DNA from: Prostheceraeus crozeri
Lineage: Eukaryota; Platyhelminthes; Polycladida; Euryleptidae
Direction: 5' to 3'
DNA length: 64,000 bases
Assembly: GCA_907163375.1 (NCBI GenBank)
Contig: CAJQUW010007414.1
Coordinates: 1 to 64,000, forward strand
Of the stretch, positions 18,081 to 30,158 are shown piece after piece. The notes under the pieces are model-generated. The model worked only from the letters and a program-made list of their open reading frames with translations. It was not told the origin of the DNA and did not search any database. How positions within the stretch are numbered: the first letter of the stretch is position 1; every line of letters starts with the position of its first letter. The translations under genes and the position numbers were made by a program.

Positions 18081-18719
18081 CTGATAACTTTCGACTGCCT
18101 CCCCCTTTGCCTCTATATATTTTTTTATTCCCAATTACCTCTACATTTTTTATTCCATATCTGCACTAAGTGCGGGAATGACCATTTCCATCACCAAATC
18201 CGCGGATCCGCTCTACTCCCTGCTTTGGTCGCGGGTTCGCCTGCTGCTGATCGCCAAGATATTAAAGGAACCGAAACAAAATGTAGGCAATTGATCAGCT
18301 TGCTGATGAAACCCGTGCATCTTTGTAGGGTAAAGTCGGCTATTTTGGAGGTATTTAATTTGATGAAATAATTTTCTTCCTTAAAGAAATCCGATATTCT
18401 TCACTTCACGTCAATCATATTAGAATGATCAAAAATTCTTCAACGGAAGTGATGTTACACGATATTCTTTATAAAGATAACCATAGATACACGCATGTGA
18501 CAAAAATTCGTTGTTCGTGCATACACATCGTGGGAAAGTCAACATTTTCTCAACATTTTGTGATATAATGCCGACAGACAACTATGTATTGACTGAACAT
18601 TTGTTGCAAGTTGGAAACTCAATGCAGATCTAACTAGATCAAAATACACCTGCTAGATACTTAGCTAATTCATTGAAAAGCAAGTATTTTGTTCATCACT
18701 TGACTGAAGATGAATAGGT
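18081..18719. other. No recognised content
   Basis: Intron sequence without recognisable coding motifs or repeats. Confidence 0.4.
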
Positions 18720-19200
18720 AAACACGCACTGCTGCTGCTAAGAAGGCAGTAACAGTAGTCAGCCGAATATCAATCTATAAAGCCTCCAGGCAATACGGAA
18801 TTTTCGAGAATACAATGAGACATGTTCATTCAAAACTTTTTCAATCCGAATCTTGGTAACCCACGATCCCTAATCGACAGCCAAGAGCGGGAGTTAATGA
18901 AGTATTCGACGGATATGGTTCGCTTAGGATTCGGATTGAAACCAATCGATATGATTCGTTTTGCGAATACTATGACTGGAAATGACACTTAAATTGGCTG
19001 GAACTGGCGGTCCGCTTTCAAAAGACGAGACAATATTTCAGCGCTCCAACCAGTAGTATACTATCGAGAAACGATTGCGAAACGTGCTATGACGGACGAC
19101 TTCTTCGACAAGAACGGAGCCCAGGGAGCTGAACTGCATCTGGAAAATAAGTCTCATCTCATAGGCCTGTACAGTCTGGATGGAACTAGACTTTAAATGG
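18720..19200 (+). pseudogene. Pogo/Tigger-like transposase N-terminal relic
   Basis: Frames on the plus strand carry KASRQYGIFENTMR (HTH), QERELMKYSTDMVRLGFG with IDMIRFAN (CENP-B-type second HTH), and NWRSAFKRR, FDKNGAQG. This order fits the DNA-binding half of DDE_1 (pogo/Tigger) transposases. Several stops interrupt it and no catalytic half follows. Confidence 0.55.
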
Positions 19201-19999
19201 CGGGAGGATCTAGGTGCCTGGTGGGAATCAAAAATAAGTTATATTCATGGATTATTGTGCTGACAATTTCTATTCTGAAGTTGTGGGATATTCAGTTGAG
19301 ATTCAGATTATCGACACAGGCCTACTACTCATTGACAGCATCAATTATCAAGAAAAATTAATGGTCAAAGCCTATTGATATGTTGAATGAACAGAGAAAT
19401 AATTATAACACCAATCTCATGGTAATTCCTTTCATGTATGAACTATATAATCAAATACTGCCACCAAATCGGAAGAGTAGGCTATACCATCGAATTAGCT
19501 TTAATTACCTGAGTCATCTATCATTTTTCTGATTGGTTTTATTCTGCACGTAAATGAAACAATGGCGTGTTAGAGTCATAAGTGGTTCCCTGAACTACGC
19601 TGAGGAGTGAATATAGCTCGATCGACTGACGCATACCTGTGTTATCTTGCTCTATTTTTTTTGAAAAAAACTTGAAAAAGATTTGATTTCCAGAATCAGC
19701 AACGAATTAAGCTGTTTTAATACGAGTACATACAATGAATAAATGCATGAAGCATACAGCTATTAATACAGGTTGTGTTCGAAAATGCAGGTGATTCTCA
19801 GAAGAAGATGGGCACGAATTTCAGGAGGTCCATTTTTGTGCCCACACTCATTTTTCGTGTATTCGTGCCCATTTACGACAAATTCGTGCCCGGGCACGAA
19901 TTCGTTCCCCAATCCGACCACTGAAAATCACATGATTGACGATATCCGGTCTATCGCATCACTATGACGTGCTGATGTTCAGACAATATACGCCTATTC
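19201..19999. other. Intron with TTCGTGCCC cluster
   Basis: No gene. Words GGGCACGAATT and ATTCGTGCCC recur four to five times between 19798 and 19905 in both orientations, which looks like the end of a decayed transposon. Confidence 0.35.
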
Positions 20000-20700
20000 T
20001 TGCTTGAACGTTCACCGTATTCAGCAACAATTTCACGTCATCGCAAGCAATAACACCATCAAAAATGGATTGGACTGTGAACCCATTTCCTTGCAGAAGT
20101 TGAGACCTCTTGTTCACAATGTTAACAACGAAGTAAACAAAGCTCGTCGTATGGCTTGTGTTGAGCGTCTCATTAGAGCAAGATCGAGTGGTCGAACGAT
20201 AATTTAGTCGGATAATATATTTAGTCGTCGTACCGAGGGCCGTTCGAAGATCGGATCGCGCTCTTGTGTAGTTACAACCAACTTGAAAGGAAGCAACTTA
20301 CACAGTATTGCAGCAAGTTCCCAGTCGTTGAATTTTACAATAAGGCGTCGTTCATTCTAGTTGGAAAATCTCAATGAGTGGTTTCGTGGATTGATGGACT
20401 TATGCAACGTTCAAGGCATTGAAACCCTACATTCATGATCGACAACGCTCCTGCTGACAGTAGAGCGGAGGATGTGGTGCGCGTAGATTATAATCAAGTT
20501 CTTCGATTCGTTCCATTAATCTTTTAAATCTCATCGAGCTGGCATGGAATGTATTTAAATTTTGAAAAATGAAAGAGAAAATTACGAGAGGCAATGCCCG
20601 AAATTTTGAACTTTGGTCCAACGATCTCTGAATTCCGGATGCAAACTCTGGAGAGCATCGCCAAGGAAGCAAAAGATGCATTGACAGGTAATGAAATACT
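20000..20700 (+). pseudogene. IS630/Tc1-mariner-type (DDE_3) transposase relic
   Basis: Decayed plus-strand frames read NKARRMACVERLI, RRTEGRSKIGSRSCVV and EWFRGLMDLC. They continue into a DNAPADSRAEDVV-like segment and a LNLIELAWNVFK-like segment, in the order of a DDE_3 transposase with its second Asp (DNAP) and final Glu (IELAW). Frames shift at least four times. Minus-strand open frames over this stretch are shadows. Confidence 0.6.
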
Positions 20701-21076
20701 GAGGTCTTCCAATCAAGTCGAGAAATATTATCCAGGTGTCATTTGTGTGATAATTTATGAGTTGTAAATCTTCTAATAATAACACGATTATTTAGCAAAA
20801 ATTGTTTTTAATATTGTTTTTATAAGAACATGCTTATTTTGCAATCGAGATTATGATTACGCGGGAAATAGGCTACTAATAGATAAAAACAAGCATTACT
20901 AAATTACTAATTTGTACAATAAAACATCTTGTATATGTAAATTATTACACATTTGTCAACATCCAACGTTTATATTTCAATATGTAATAGCTAAATAAGA
21001 TGAATAAGTAATCAAATAATTTAAAGTCCATGAATTGTACTTAATTGATTATTGACGCGCTTTACTGCGTATATTA
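20701..21076. other. No recognised content
   Basis: AT-rich intron sequence. Confidence 0.4.
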
Positions 21077-21794
21077 GTTAACGTCATAACAGGTCGCTAT
21101 GATATCTTTAGAGTAATGAAATATGCGCGTTTAAGTCTATTTGAAGTAGGCAGTGCTGAGTTTGGTGACTAGGAAAAGATTAAGAGGCATTAAAATGGAA
21201 AAAAAAAATTCTAAAAATGATGTGTGAAATAGACTTTCACGAATGAGAAATTGAATTTCGTGAATGAGAAATAAAGTTTCACGAATGAGAAATTGAATTT
21301 CGTGAATGAGAAATAAAGTTTCACGAATGAGAATTTGAATTTCACGAATGAGAAATAGGATTTCACGAATGAGAAATAGGATTTCACGAATGAGAAATAG
21401 GATTTCACGAATGAGAAATAGGATTTCACGAATGAGAAATTGAATTTCACGAATGAGAATTTGAATTTCACGAATGAGAAATAGGACTTCACGAATGAGA
21501 AATTGAATTTCACGAATGAGAATTTGAATTTCACGAATGAGAAATAGGATTTCACGAATGAGAAATAGGATTTCACAAATGAGAAATTGAATTTCACGAA
21601 TGAGAAATAGGACTTCACGAATGAGAAATTGAATTTCACGAATGAGAATTGAATTTCACGAATGAGAATTTGAATTTCACGAATGAGAATTTGAATTTCA
21701 CGAATGAGAAATAGGACTTAACGAATGAGAAATAGGATTTCGCGAATGAGAAATTGAATTTCACTTTTGTGAAATTGGATTGGAAATGGTATAG
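21077..21794 (-). mobile_element. Minisatellite-bearing repeat element, copy 2 (inverted)
   Basis: Same element as at 14612-15310 in the opposite orientation: the tail block (GTTAACGTCATAACAGGTC onward) lies on the left, the 21-bp array (21230-21770) in the middle, and the CCAATCC...GGTATAG end on the right. The array contains a different order of unit variants and one 20-bp unit, so the two arrays have changed independently while the flanks stayed alike. Confidence 0.75.
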
Positions 21795-22333
21795 TTTGCA
21801 TAGACACAGTGCATAATGCAAAACCTTTGCCAAACATTTGAGGAGGATAATCTATCTGTATGGTGGACCTTAGGGGTTAGGCACAGCCGCACCAAAGAAG
21901 CTATGTAGGTCAATAAATGAACTAGTGGGGAAGGTCCTCCAACACAGATCCCGTTTGACTGTAAAGTAGCCCTAGGATAGTCAAAAAGTTTAACACGCTA
22001 CGATCATCTATGTCTGCGGGTGAGAATAGGTTATATTAAATGTGTTAAATTATTGAAGTTATGTTCAATGTATGTGACTCGTTATGGTAATATCCTAGCT
22101 TCAATGGTTTGTAAAATGAAAATAAGAGGGTCCCTTTACCAATTCCCACTATACGGAGGCACCCAATGATTAAAAAAGGTCCCCACCGCCTCGAACTTGA
22201 TCCCGTCAATTAATGTTAGTCGTTCAGACGCTCTAAAGCTCAATTTGTGAAGCAGCGTATGTAGATAACCTGTGATCAGCAACTTGATCGAACGTCTATT
22301 AATTTCATTCATCATACTTTTTTATTGACTTAC
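21795..22333. other. ANAPC7: ANAPC7 intron, no recognised content
   Basis: Non-coding sequence between the minisatellite element and the exon. Confidence 0.4.
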
Positions 22334-22429
22334 AAGTTCGGAGTCTCCTGAGGAATCGACGGAGGCCATCCTCTGCTTCGTGCTTCTTGATGCCATTTTC
22401 TTCAAGTGTAAAGCCTTGCTTAATAAGGA
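22334..22429 (-). CDS. ANAPC7: ANAPC7 exon (second one visible)
   Basis: 96-bp exon (32 codons, phase 0 both sides), acceptor TCTTTGCAG before 22429 and donor GTAAGTC from 22333. It encodes SLLSKALHLKKMASRSTKQR, MASVDSSGDSEL. This corresponds to the human APC7 stretch VSKYTMALQQKKALSKTSK and its Ser-rich linker. It lies between the 36.8-kb and 12.6-kb exons and joins both in frame. The short length and low-complexity tail make it less certain than its neighbours when taken alone. Confidence 0.72.
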
Positions 22430-23274
22430 CTGCAAAGAAGACAAAAGGTGTTTTGATGTGTGAGTCACATCAAAATGACCCAATCATTGGGAAACTTTTG
22501 GAAAACCAAGTGCCTGGTGAGGCATGAAGTGAAGTCCTGCTTATTATGTCATGCGCCTTTTGAAAGGTAATCTTCTGGCTATGACTATACTTTGTCATAA
22601 CCTGATGATAACCTTGGTTGATAAGTTGGTCATAAAGCTGAAATATATTGAATGATATTAAAAATAATTTATATCAGACTTACCACTTAATACTTGACTT
22701 TCCCAAAAAATTATGTAGTATGCTATATCTTCATCCTATGTCGAACTAAGGCATTCTTTCACAATTTCAGAGGTCAGTCATCTGTTGACTACAATAATTA
22801 CCTGTCTTACCTATAAACACATCCAGAAATGTAATCAGACCTGACTTGACTACAAGCGAGTTGGGATTGATTTTCAGCGGGCTGTGTCGTGATCTGACTG
22901 CGAACTGTGTCTGCTTGAGATTATCATAATCTCGAGATCTCGAATGTGGAGTTTCATAAATTGATGAGAACATCGTAACTACTATTATATCGTAAAAACT
23001 AAATCCAATTACGTCGAAAAACTGTTGATAGATGTACAAATATAAATTCATGCTGATATTCATGCGGAAGCTGTGCAACATGACAATACCACCTCTGTCT
23101 GCGCCGCCGTAAGATGACATCAATCGGTTGAACAACGGTACAGCATTCACGACGAATACCTGCACAGCTGCACCTGTCTCTTCATTTTGTAAAGCAACAT
23201 GCGCATTCTGTTGAGACGATTATCTACCTATTCTTCTCGCACCAAGCATCCGCTTTCATACAGCAACGGATCTA
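22430..23274. other. ANAPC7: ANAPC7 intron, no confident content
   Basis: A 132-residue minus-strand open frame (22767-23165) has no recognisable motif and no context as a gene. Nothing else is seen. Confidence 0.4.
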
Positions 23275-23828
23275 GTCTTTTTATTCGACACGTTCATTTG
23301 CTCGACAAGATATCTGTAAAAAAAAGCGTTCATTTCATCGACAATTCATATGCAGAATTCTATGATCCATTTCGCTAATGCTTTAATTTGTTCGAAAAAT
23401 TGATAATCGGATATCAGTGTTTTACTTGTCTATATCATGGATCCGTTATGGCATAAATCAATGAAATCTCTAACTTTTAGATCTATCTATGCGCATAGAT
23501 ACATGTAGATCTATAGTATACATAATCTACCGTTAAATATGGTACATGTAGATACCCAAATCAAAATTTGAATGGGATGCTTTAGAAACATAATTTACGG
23601 CATTCATTAGTTTGCTTCCCCTTTAATTTGATAGAATGGAGTTTCAAGAAACAAAAGCATCAAAAGAAAAACCTCTGCTCATTTGTATTGAATATGTCTA
23701 CAATATTGACAGAAACAGAAACGATAAAACCCATCGGAAATGTGTTAATTCAAAATACAAAGTATGCGAGTGTAGCAATCAAAGCGTGTCGGACAAATGA
23801 ACGCGTCGAACAAATGAACATGTCGGAC
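23275..23828. repeat. GTTCATTTGTTCGAC-word repeats flanking the P insertion
   Basis: Words of the form GTCGRACAAATGAAC occur in tandem at 23788-23828 and again right of the P element at 29761-29790. In the opposite orientation, GTTCATTTGCTCGAC and GTTCATTTCATCGAC lie at 23288-23344. This looks like a small element with inverted subterminal repeats into which the P element inserted. Confidence 0.5.
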
Positions 23829-23932
23829 CATGGAGTTCTAGATGGATATGGAGTGGCCACAATCCCAATGTGCGCGTGCGCAGCGTACCAAAGCAGGCCG
23901 ATATTGCAATTTTAGTTGAAAAACAGATTATA

Positions 23933-24676
23933 GTCCGGGAGCTAGCGTGAAGCTATGCAGGGAACGAGGTAGTACATAAAACTTTCACATAGCATAGTAC
24001 ACCTCTAACCTACTGCAAAACTTCGCGTCTGCCGGATCAGATCATTTGCTTTTCAGAAATAGAGATGATAACAAAATCCTATGTATTTCCAATGGTAAAA
24101 TTGTGACATTTAAGGTGTTGACTCCATTTTTTCGAATTTTTGCTCATAAAAGTTACACAAATTGGTATTTTGTTGAACTGGTTATTATAGAAATCATCTA
24201 CAGATCATGATCTTTCAAATGAGTTATCATTCAGTGACAGAGGATGAAGTAAAGTGTACAAACAGACACTTTTCGTTAAAGTATATTAACAATTTTCCTG
24301 AAATTTCTATGTTAAAATTTGCAGTTACACCAACGAAAAGTGTCTGCTTGCACACTTTACTTCATCCTCTGTCACTGAATGATAGCTCATTGGAAAGATC
24401 ATGATCTGTAGATGATTTCTATAATAACGAGTTCAACAAAATACCAATTTGTGTAACTTTTATGAGCAAAAATTCGAAAAAATGGAGTCAACACCTTAAA
24501 TGTCACAATTTTACCATTGGAAATACATAGGATTTTGTTATCATCTCTATTTCTGAAAAGCAAATGATCTGATCCGGCAGACGCGAAGTTTTGCAGTAGG
24601 TTAGAGGTGTACTATGCTATGTGAAAGTTTTATGTACTACCTCGTTCCCTGCACAACTTCACGCTAGCTCCCGGAC
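23933..24676. mobile_element. Long foldback (hairpin) element
   Basis: 744 bp that fold back on themselves: arms of about 340 bp are nearly complementary from the tips (GTCCGGGAGCTAGCGTGAAG and its complement) to the centre near 24305, with a loop of some 60 nt. A TA lies at each border, consistent with a TA target duplication. It has no coding capacity and sits inside the P element between the transposase 3' end and the terminus. A second, partly deleted copy is at 31762-32189. Confidence 0.9.
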
Positions 24677-24874
24677 TATTACTATGATTTTCGTGATTTA
24701 CCTATGACTTTTTAGTCAGCTAATGATCCCATTTAATATCTGATATCCTGTAAGTTGCATATTTGTTATCAGAAAAAAATAATTTCCATTCCTATTCAGA
24801 AATTAAAATATAAACAACTTCGTGATTAAGAAATTTAATCTGAGACGATTGAGACTACCAAATTCATTTGTCTT

Positions 24875-26640
24875 TCACTGATCGGAGTTTGTGAATTTTA
24901 CGAAAAACAAAACATCAGCGGAAGTCTTCGAGTTGAAATTGCGTTGGAAATTTCGAATCATGCAGTTAAAAAATGTTGCAGTTGCTTGCTCCCAAATGGC
25001 ACTGAGATCATGGGAAGCAGAACACATGGAATTCAACAAACAGTTTTCTTCAACAAATTTCATCACAGTGCATATGAAAATGCCTCTAGGAGAAGGCTGA
25101 GCAAGAAACTTATCAAAATCCTTCGAAGCTTTAATTTCTACAAAAAATTTCATACGCAGTGCGACACAATGAAAACAATTCATTTCCTGGACATTTTAGA
25201 CCTACACGATTTACTACGTCAAAAAAATCACTTGGTTGATCAACTGAAGGCAAATTTGATTCCGACAAGACAAATGAAAGACATTCACTACATTTTAAGC
25301 GTCTTTTAATTTGATTAGCACAGTAGCCAGACACGTAAAAAATGATTTGAAGTTCTGACTCTGAAACCTCGACTATCGGAATAGAGGACAAGTCAAAAGA
25401 GTCAGTTGCACGTGGTGTATCACAAATATCTACGGCAGTAATCGTTGATGGCAAGACACCAGAATGCTTTAGTAGAGACACTAGCTTTATTTTCTTTTCG
25501 CTCTCCAGAACCTGTTTAATGGAAATAAAAAAATTTCCACCCGACATTTGTCGATATGCTCCAAATCGAGACTCTAGGCGATCACTTTGGACATTTCCTG
25601 TCAATACAAATTTAAAGCTACATTCTTCAAGCAAGTGGATGATCATCAAGCGGAGAACACGACAAATGTTCACAATCGCAGAAAAAGTTTGAGAACTTAA
25701 ACCAGGTTTCTCAGAAAAGCTCCATGTCTCGAAAAATTCTGCATTATGTAACATAGCATTGAGACGTTCATCTTTAGCAGATGAAATCGGAATTTGAAGA
25801 CAATTACGACGGCGACCACCAACGGTTGGTGATCGAATATTTATAATTGTTACGAGATCACGTATACATGACACAAATTTCGATGTATCACTCCAGATTT
25901 GATGACTAGAAGTCGAGTAGTAGCGTAATGCGGCAGCAGTCGATTCATGAAATACTACGAAACTGAGTTTTGCCGACGCTCTCTGTATATTTGTTGGGTG
26001 AAAGACCTTTTTATTCAATTTGTGAGCTTTTCGAAGAGACTGTTGAGATTCAAGATCATATAATTCTTTCAAATGGCTGAAATTTGCAGATTGAATTGCA
26101 GCACCAGAATGAAATTTGAACACCATTCGCCTTTGGAAATTATTGTACACGTTTTTTATCGTGTGTACAGGATCAATCAACAGAAAAATTTTCTTACTTG
26201 AATCACATGGATTAGGACAAGAGGAGTTTATATCACCAGTAGATATATCTTCGAGAAACGAATGATTTACAGGATGATTGTCACAACACAATCCTATGAC
26301 ATTGAATCCTGCACTCATCACAACTTCAAGCACTTTCAGACAATTTTGCTTCAGATTTTCCTTGCGTAAAGAATGGATAGGAATTGTAGCTACCATATAA
26401 CGGTAAGAGGAAGATGCTGATTTTATCATAAAGCAAAGCATCGTCTTTGCAAGTTTGTTATCGTCTGTTGAAAGTCCAACGAAAGCACCATTCTTATACT
26501 CCATTGTTTGAAATACATAGATTTCATCAAAAATTAGGATAACTGTCCTTTCAAAATCATTGAGATTTTCAGATCTAAGTTTCGAGTATCGAGAAGATGT
26601 GGAGATGATTCTTTGTTTTAGCTTTTGTGAAGGTTAAATG
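24875..26640 (-). pseudogene. P-element transposase, catalytic exon with one frameshift
   Basis: Reads IFDEIYVFQTMEYKNG (first catalytic Asp, 26510-26560), CCDNHPVNHSF (second Asp), IDPVHTIKNVYNNFQRR, then SDRLESRFGAYRQMSGGNF with the catalytic Glu. It goes on to YVSGYCANQIKRR and the C-terminal EIKASKDFDKFLAQPSP. These are the P-element/THAP9 RNase H-like fold motifs in order, and all acidic residues are present. The frame is broken once, at a T6 homopolymer near 25140-25150, after which the C-terminus continues in a neighbouring frame to the stop at 24875. Upstream it continues to about 26640, where an intron begins. Confidence 0.88.
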
Positions 26641-28400
26641 TATACATGTATTCTGTAAAGTAAATGCAATTCTAATGTTTGGTAAATATGTGTATGTAAT
26701 ATGCTTAATGTACCGGTATGTGATTATATTGCGAACAACGATAATGTATTAATTGGCAAAATACTGACACCAAGCCGCTTTCTTTTCATGTCTACGAGCG
26801 GGCGATTCGATGAGCACGGGCGATGGAGAAGATCAAAGAAGAAGAAGAACAAGCTAGGAAAGAAGACGGTAGTGTTTCATGAGAAGGCTCTCACGGCAGC
26901 TGTTCGCGCGGAAGTCCCGACCCCCTGTTTCCCGAAAAGAGTGGGTTTTGAGGGCGGTCGCCCCAGTCGCCAGTTGTCCCACCGTGTGTGACATTTAGGA
27001 TTACGATGGATCATAGAAGTAGATAATAGTACACTAGAATGGAAGTTTGATATCTTCACTACATACAATGAAGGCACATGGAAAAATCTATGGTTTGTAG
27101 ATCAGATTCGATCTAAAACATTATATCATAGTCAAACTATTTGCCAAGTTGGTTGTGAAAGTTGTTGAACATCAAATTGCAGGATTTTCATGAAGAGAAT
27201 TTTAAGTGAGATGGTGGCATTGTTTTATGTAAAATAGCCTACTATTCCATGGATCAATATACTGCGTCTATTTGTACCAGTCATTGACAACTATTTTCCA
27301 ATTTTTCAACACTGGAATACGAATTGAAATTTGGTTGACAGTCATTATCGAAAGTAGTCGGTGTACTGGTTGTAAGAACATCTGAAGAATTCAAAGATAA
27401 AAATTCTAATTATTGGATAATTTCTCCTTCAAGCGGTCAAGAAACCTAGCACTTTTCTTGAATAAACACATCGAACGCTTCTTTAGCGACAGTCATTTAT
27501 CAGATACATGAAATGTCGCTGGAACTTTTCAATTAATCACTAAATGACTTATGTGACATAGTGTGATCATATTTTGGAGGCTCATATTCGAAAGCATGCT
27601 AAGGTTTTGAAAATTGTTCAAATATATTGAACAGGGGAGCCCTTCAAAGTAAAATGAATACTGTAAGATTTCTTGGCCTCTGATTTCAAGCTGGAGCAAT
27701 GCATGCCCTGTAAATCGACATTACAAGTTGCACATGTGTCTGATTATACTCTTGATAGATTATAGGAGCGATATTTCAAAATGATGAACGTACAGAACGT
27801 TTTAAAGGATTTCCTTCTTTGTCATCCTGTCGCCGCAGTATTTTGTAAATTCATTATTGCTTTTGTGTACATGATCTTTGGACTAGGGGCAACAATCCAA
27901 ATCACAAATTGACTTGATAATTGAAAATGCCAACCAGAAAACAAGAAAGCCAGTTCGCAAAATTTGCGTTTTGCCCCAACTAAGTTCCCCCGGCGTGTGC
28001 CATAATTTTCATGCAATTTCCATTCTAGGACTTTCTATGGTATTGTTAATTTCTATGCGATGGATGGATATGATGGAAGTACTATGATCAAAGTATAATG
28101 TCACACTTACAAGAAAGCTATGAGATGAGCAGTAATGACGAGCAAGGTGCTATGATAGTTCAAAGACCTTTTATGTAATGCTTTTCCTTAATAATGTGTT
28201 GAAGTTAGAAGGCATTAGGTAGCTGGCTGTGGGTGTTTGAAAGTGAAATTGAAGAGATTGGCAACATCATGAATTTTGAAAGTTGAAAGAAGGCATCGTG
28301 TCCACAGCCACTCTCTACGTTAATATCGGCGAATGTAACATCAGAAAAGAAGTAAAAGTTTTTATAATTAAAAGATAACGGGCGTCGCGAGAAGTAAAAG
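26641..28400. other. Intron of the P-element gene, possibly with later insertions
   Basis: Sequence between the donor (ATGTTATT-GTAACT near 28400) and the catalytic exon. It contains a GC-rich patch (26790-26990) unlike its surroundings, but no recognisable gene. Confidence 0.5.
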
Positions 28401-29426
28401 TTACAATAACATATCATCATTTAAATCCAAAAATTTCTGCGCAATGCGTCGAAGCGTGCGAAGAGAAGGTAGTGTGATGGTATTTGAATTCAAAATCGCT
28501 TTATAGCAAGCAGTGCTATGAGCCTTAAACAAAATTGCCATTGTAAGCAAACTGATGGAATATTGATGGAATGGTCCTGGTGGACAGCAAATTAATTGTA
28601 ATTGCTCTATGACGAATATAATTTTCTCCGTCGACTCATCTGATAACTCATCACTCTCAAGGTGTCGCGACAAGAGATCAATCGCTGACTGTAGTAAGGA
28701 AATTCTATTTGCAGAATTTGATACAGCAGCTAGCAAATTAACGAAGTCACTGTAACGAATTATTTGTTTTGGATATTCCATGCAGTTCTCATAAATTGAG
28801 TGAGGCACAATGGAGTTCATCTGATCACGCGCTATAAATGTCAAGTCGTCGTTCACAGTTACCGAATAGGAAAGTTTCGGGGTAGGATCACACTCGATTT
28901 TCACAAACAGTAACTTAAATTCCGAGTCTGTTGGAGGATGAATAACAAAACCAGATGGTTGCGAAGATTCTTCATGAAATTTAGATCTCAAGTTCTCCAG
29001 ACAAGTTATTTCATCAGAGGCGTTGAAATCATCGATGGAAGATTGAATCCTTTAATTATCTAAATCCCGACGAGACGATGAGGACGCTGCATCGGATCGA
29101 ATGTTACTTCGAGATCGTTGTAGGTAGGCTGGATAACGAGGAAAAACAGAAGGCACAGCATTGGGCCTCAGTAATTTACGTTTCATCACACCCCTGTTTC
29201 TTCGTGGATTAGTATCATGCCTTTCCGAATAGAAATCTTCTTGTTTGAAGTGCAAACTGCACACAAGTGAGTGGGATGAGGGCTGAAAGTCTTTGCGTGA
29301 AATCGCTCGGAGCCATTGTGATCGAGGTTCCGCATTTGATAGAAAACTATGGAAGCTAATAGCCACTTCACTTTTCGACGTAGAATACCCACTCTTGCAC
29401 TTCGGAACGCAGCATTTGAATCCCAT
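28401..29426 (-). pseudogene. P-element transposase, THAP exon with one in-frame stop
   Basis: Starts MGFKCCVPKC with a C2CH THAP zinc finger: Cys5, Cys10, Cys56 and His59, Trp38, and the AVPSVF box (90-95; family AVPTIF). The same frame runs on through a TAA stop at 29052-29054 into 28401, giving a region of about 340 codons that includes the helical segment (LQSAIDLLSRHLESDELSDE; LRRIAQKFLDLNDDMLL) which precedes the catalytic domain in P transposases. Apart from that stop the exon is intact. The THAP domain binds transposon ends. Confidence 0.88.
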
Positions 29427-29766
29427 TCTTCACTACACTGAACTCAGCCAAATAAGCTCTCCACTAGCTTATACAGTCTCCTGACAATAGCAGTCGTCTA
29501 GTCGATCGATAAGGAAATGCACGCATCCGCTGACATAGATTTTCACTCCACTCATGCGTTTGTTATTGTTTACGAGTTTGCCGGTGCAGCGTGCATGAGT
29601 CACTGACACGTGTGATAGAACAGTAAGTGAATTCTATCTCTGAACTTAAATTTGCTGAATCCTATAGATTCTCCTCACTCTGTTAAGTGTTAATATCGGC
29701 CTGCTTTGGTACAGCTAGAATTCATTGTGGCCACTCCATATCCATCTAGTACTCCATGTATCGGAC

Positions 29767-30029
29767 AAATGAACGGGTCGAACAAAAATACCATCCCCAC
29801 AGCAACACCTCACCTAACAGCTGCATAAAACGCTGCCTACAACTTTGTTGGAACCCAATTATCACAATGACTATAACAGCCTTCTCCAATCTTGCTCAGT
29901 TATGTATGAAAGTTGTATATTAAATCTGAGAATTACGTCAAATCTGTTCCAGATCTCAATCTCAGCATCAAGGTTGAGTTGTCATGTTGTTTTCAACCAT
30001 TTCAAACCCTGCATCATTGAATTATCAGT
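29767..30029. other. No recognised content
   Basis: Sequence right of the P element after the GTCGAACAAA words; no motif seen. Confidence 0.4.
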
Positions 30030-30158
30030 TGTAGGAGCCACGGTAAATCACATGGGCGGTTTTAATGTGAAAAATTTCATTCTGTCTCATGCTGTAGGAG
30101 TTAAATTGAAATATTTTCACATTCAAACCGATCATGTGGTTTATCCTGACTCCTACAA
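30030..30158. mobile_element. 129-bp hairpin MITE
   Basis: TTGTAGGAG...TAAA-CACATG...CGGTTT-AATGTGAAAA on the left is complementary to the right half over about 48 bp, with some nine mismatches and a loop of about 30 nt. Confidence 0.7.

Larger units (their letters stand above)
23829..29758 (-). mobile_element. P element (THAP transposase), nearly complete
   Basis: Inverted termini begin CATGGAGT(T/A)CTAGATGG and match over about 35 bp; a second inverted block GTACCAAAGCAGGCCGATATT-type lies just inside (23885-23905 and 29692-29712). The flanking 8-mers TGTCGGAC (23821-23828) and TATCGGAC (29759-29766) differ at one base, the target-duplication size of P elements. The interior encodes a THAP-domain transposase on the minus strand and hosts a foldback element near its 3' end. 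Length is 5.9 kb including the insertion. Confidence 0.9.

Noticed and set aside
22767-23165. 132-residue minus-strand frame as an ANAPC7 exon
   Set aside because: It does not resemble APC7, and the exons at 36.8, 22.4, 12.6 and 9.5 kb already join in frame without it.
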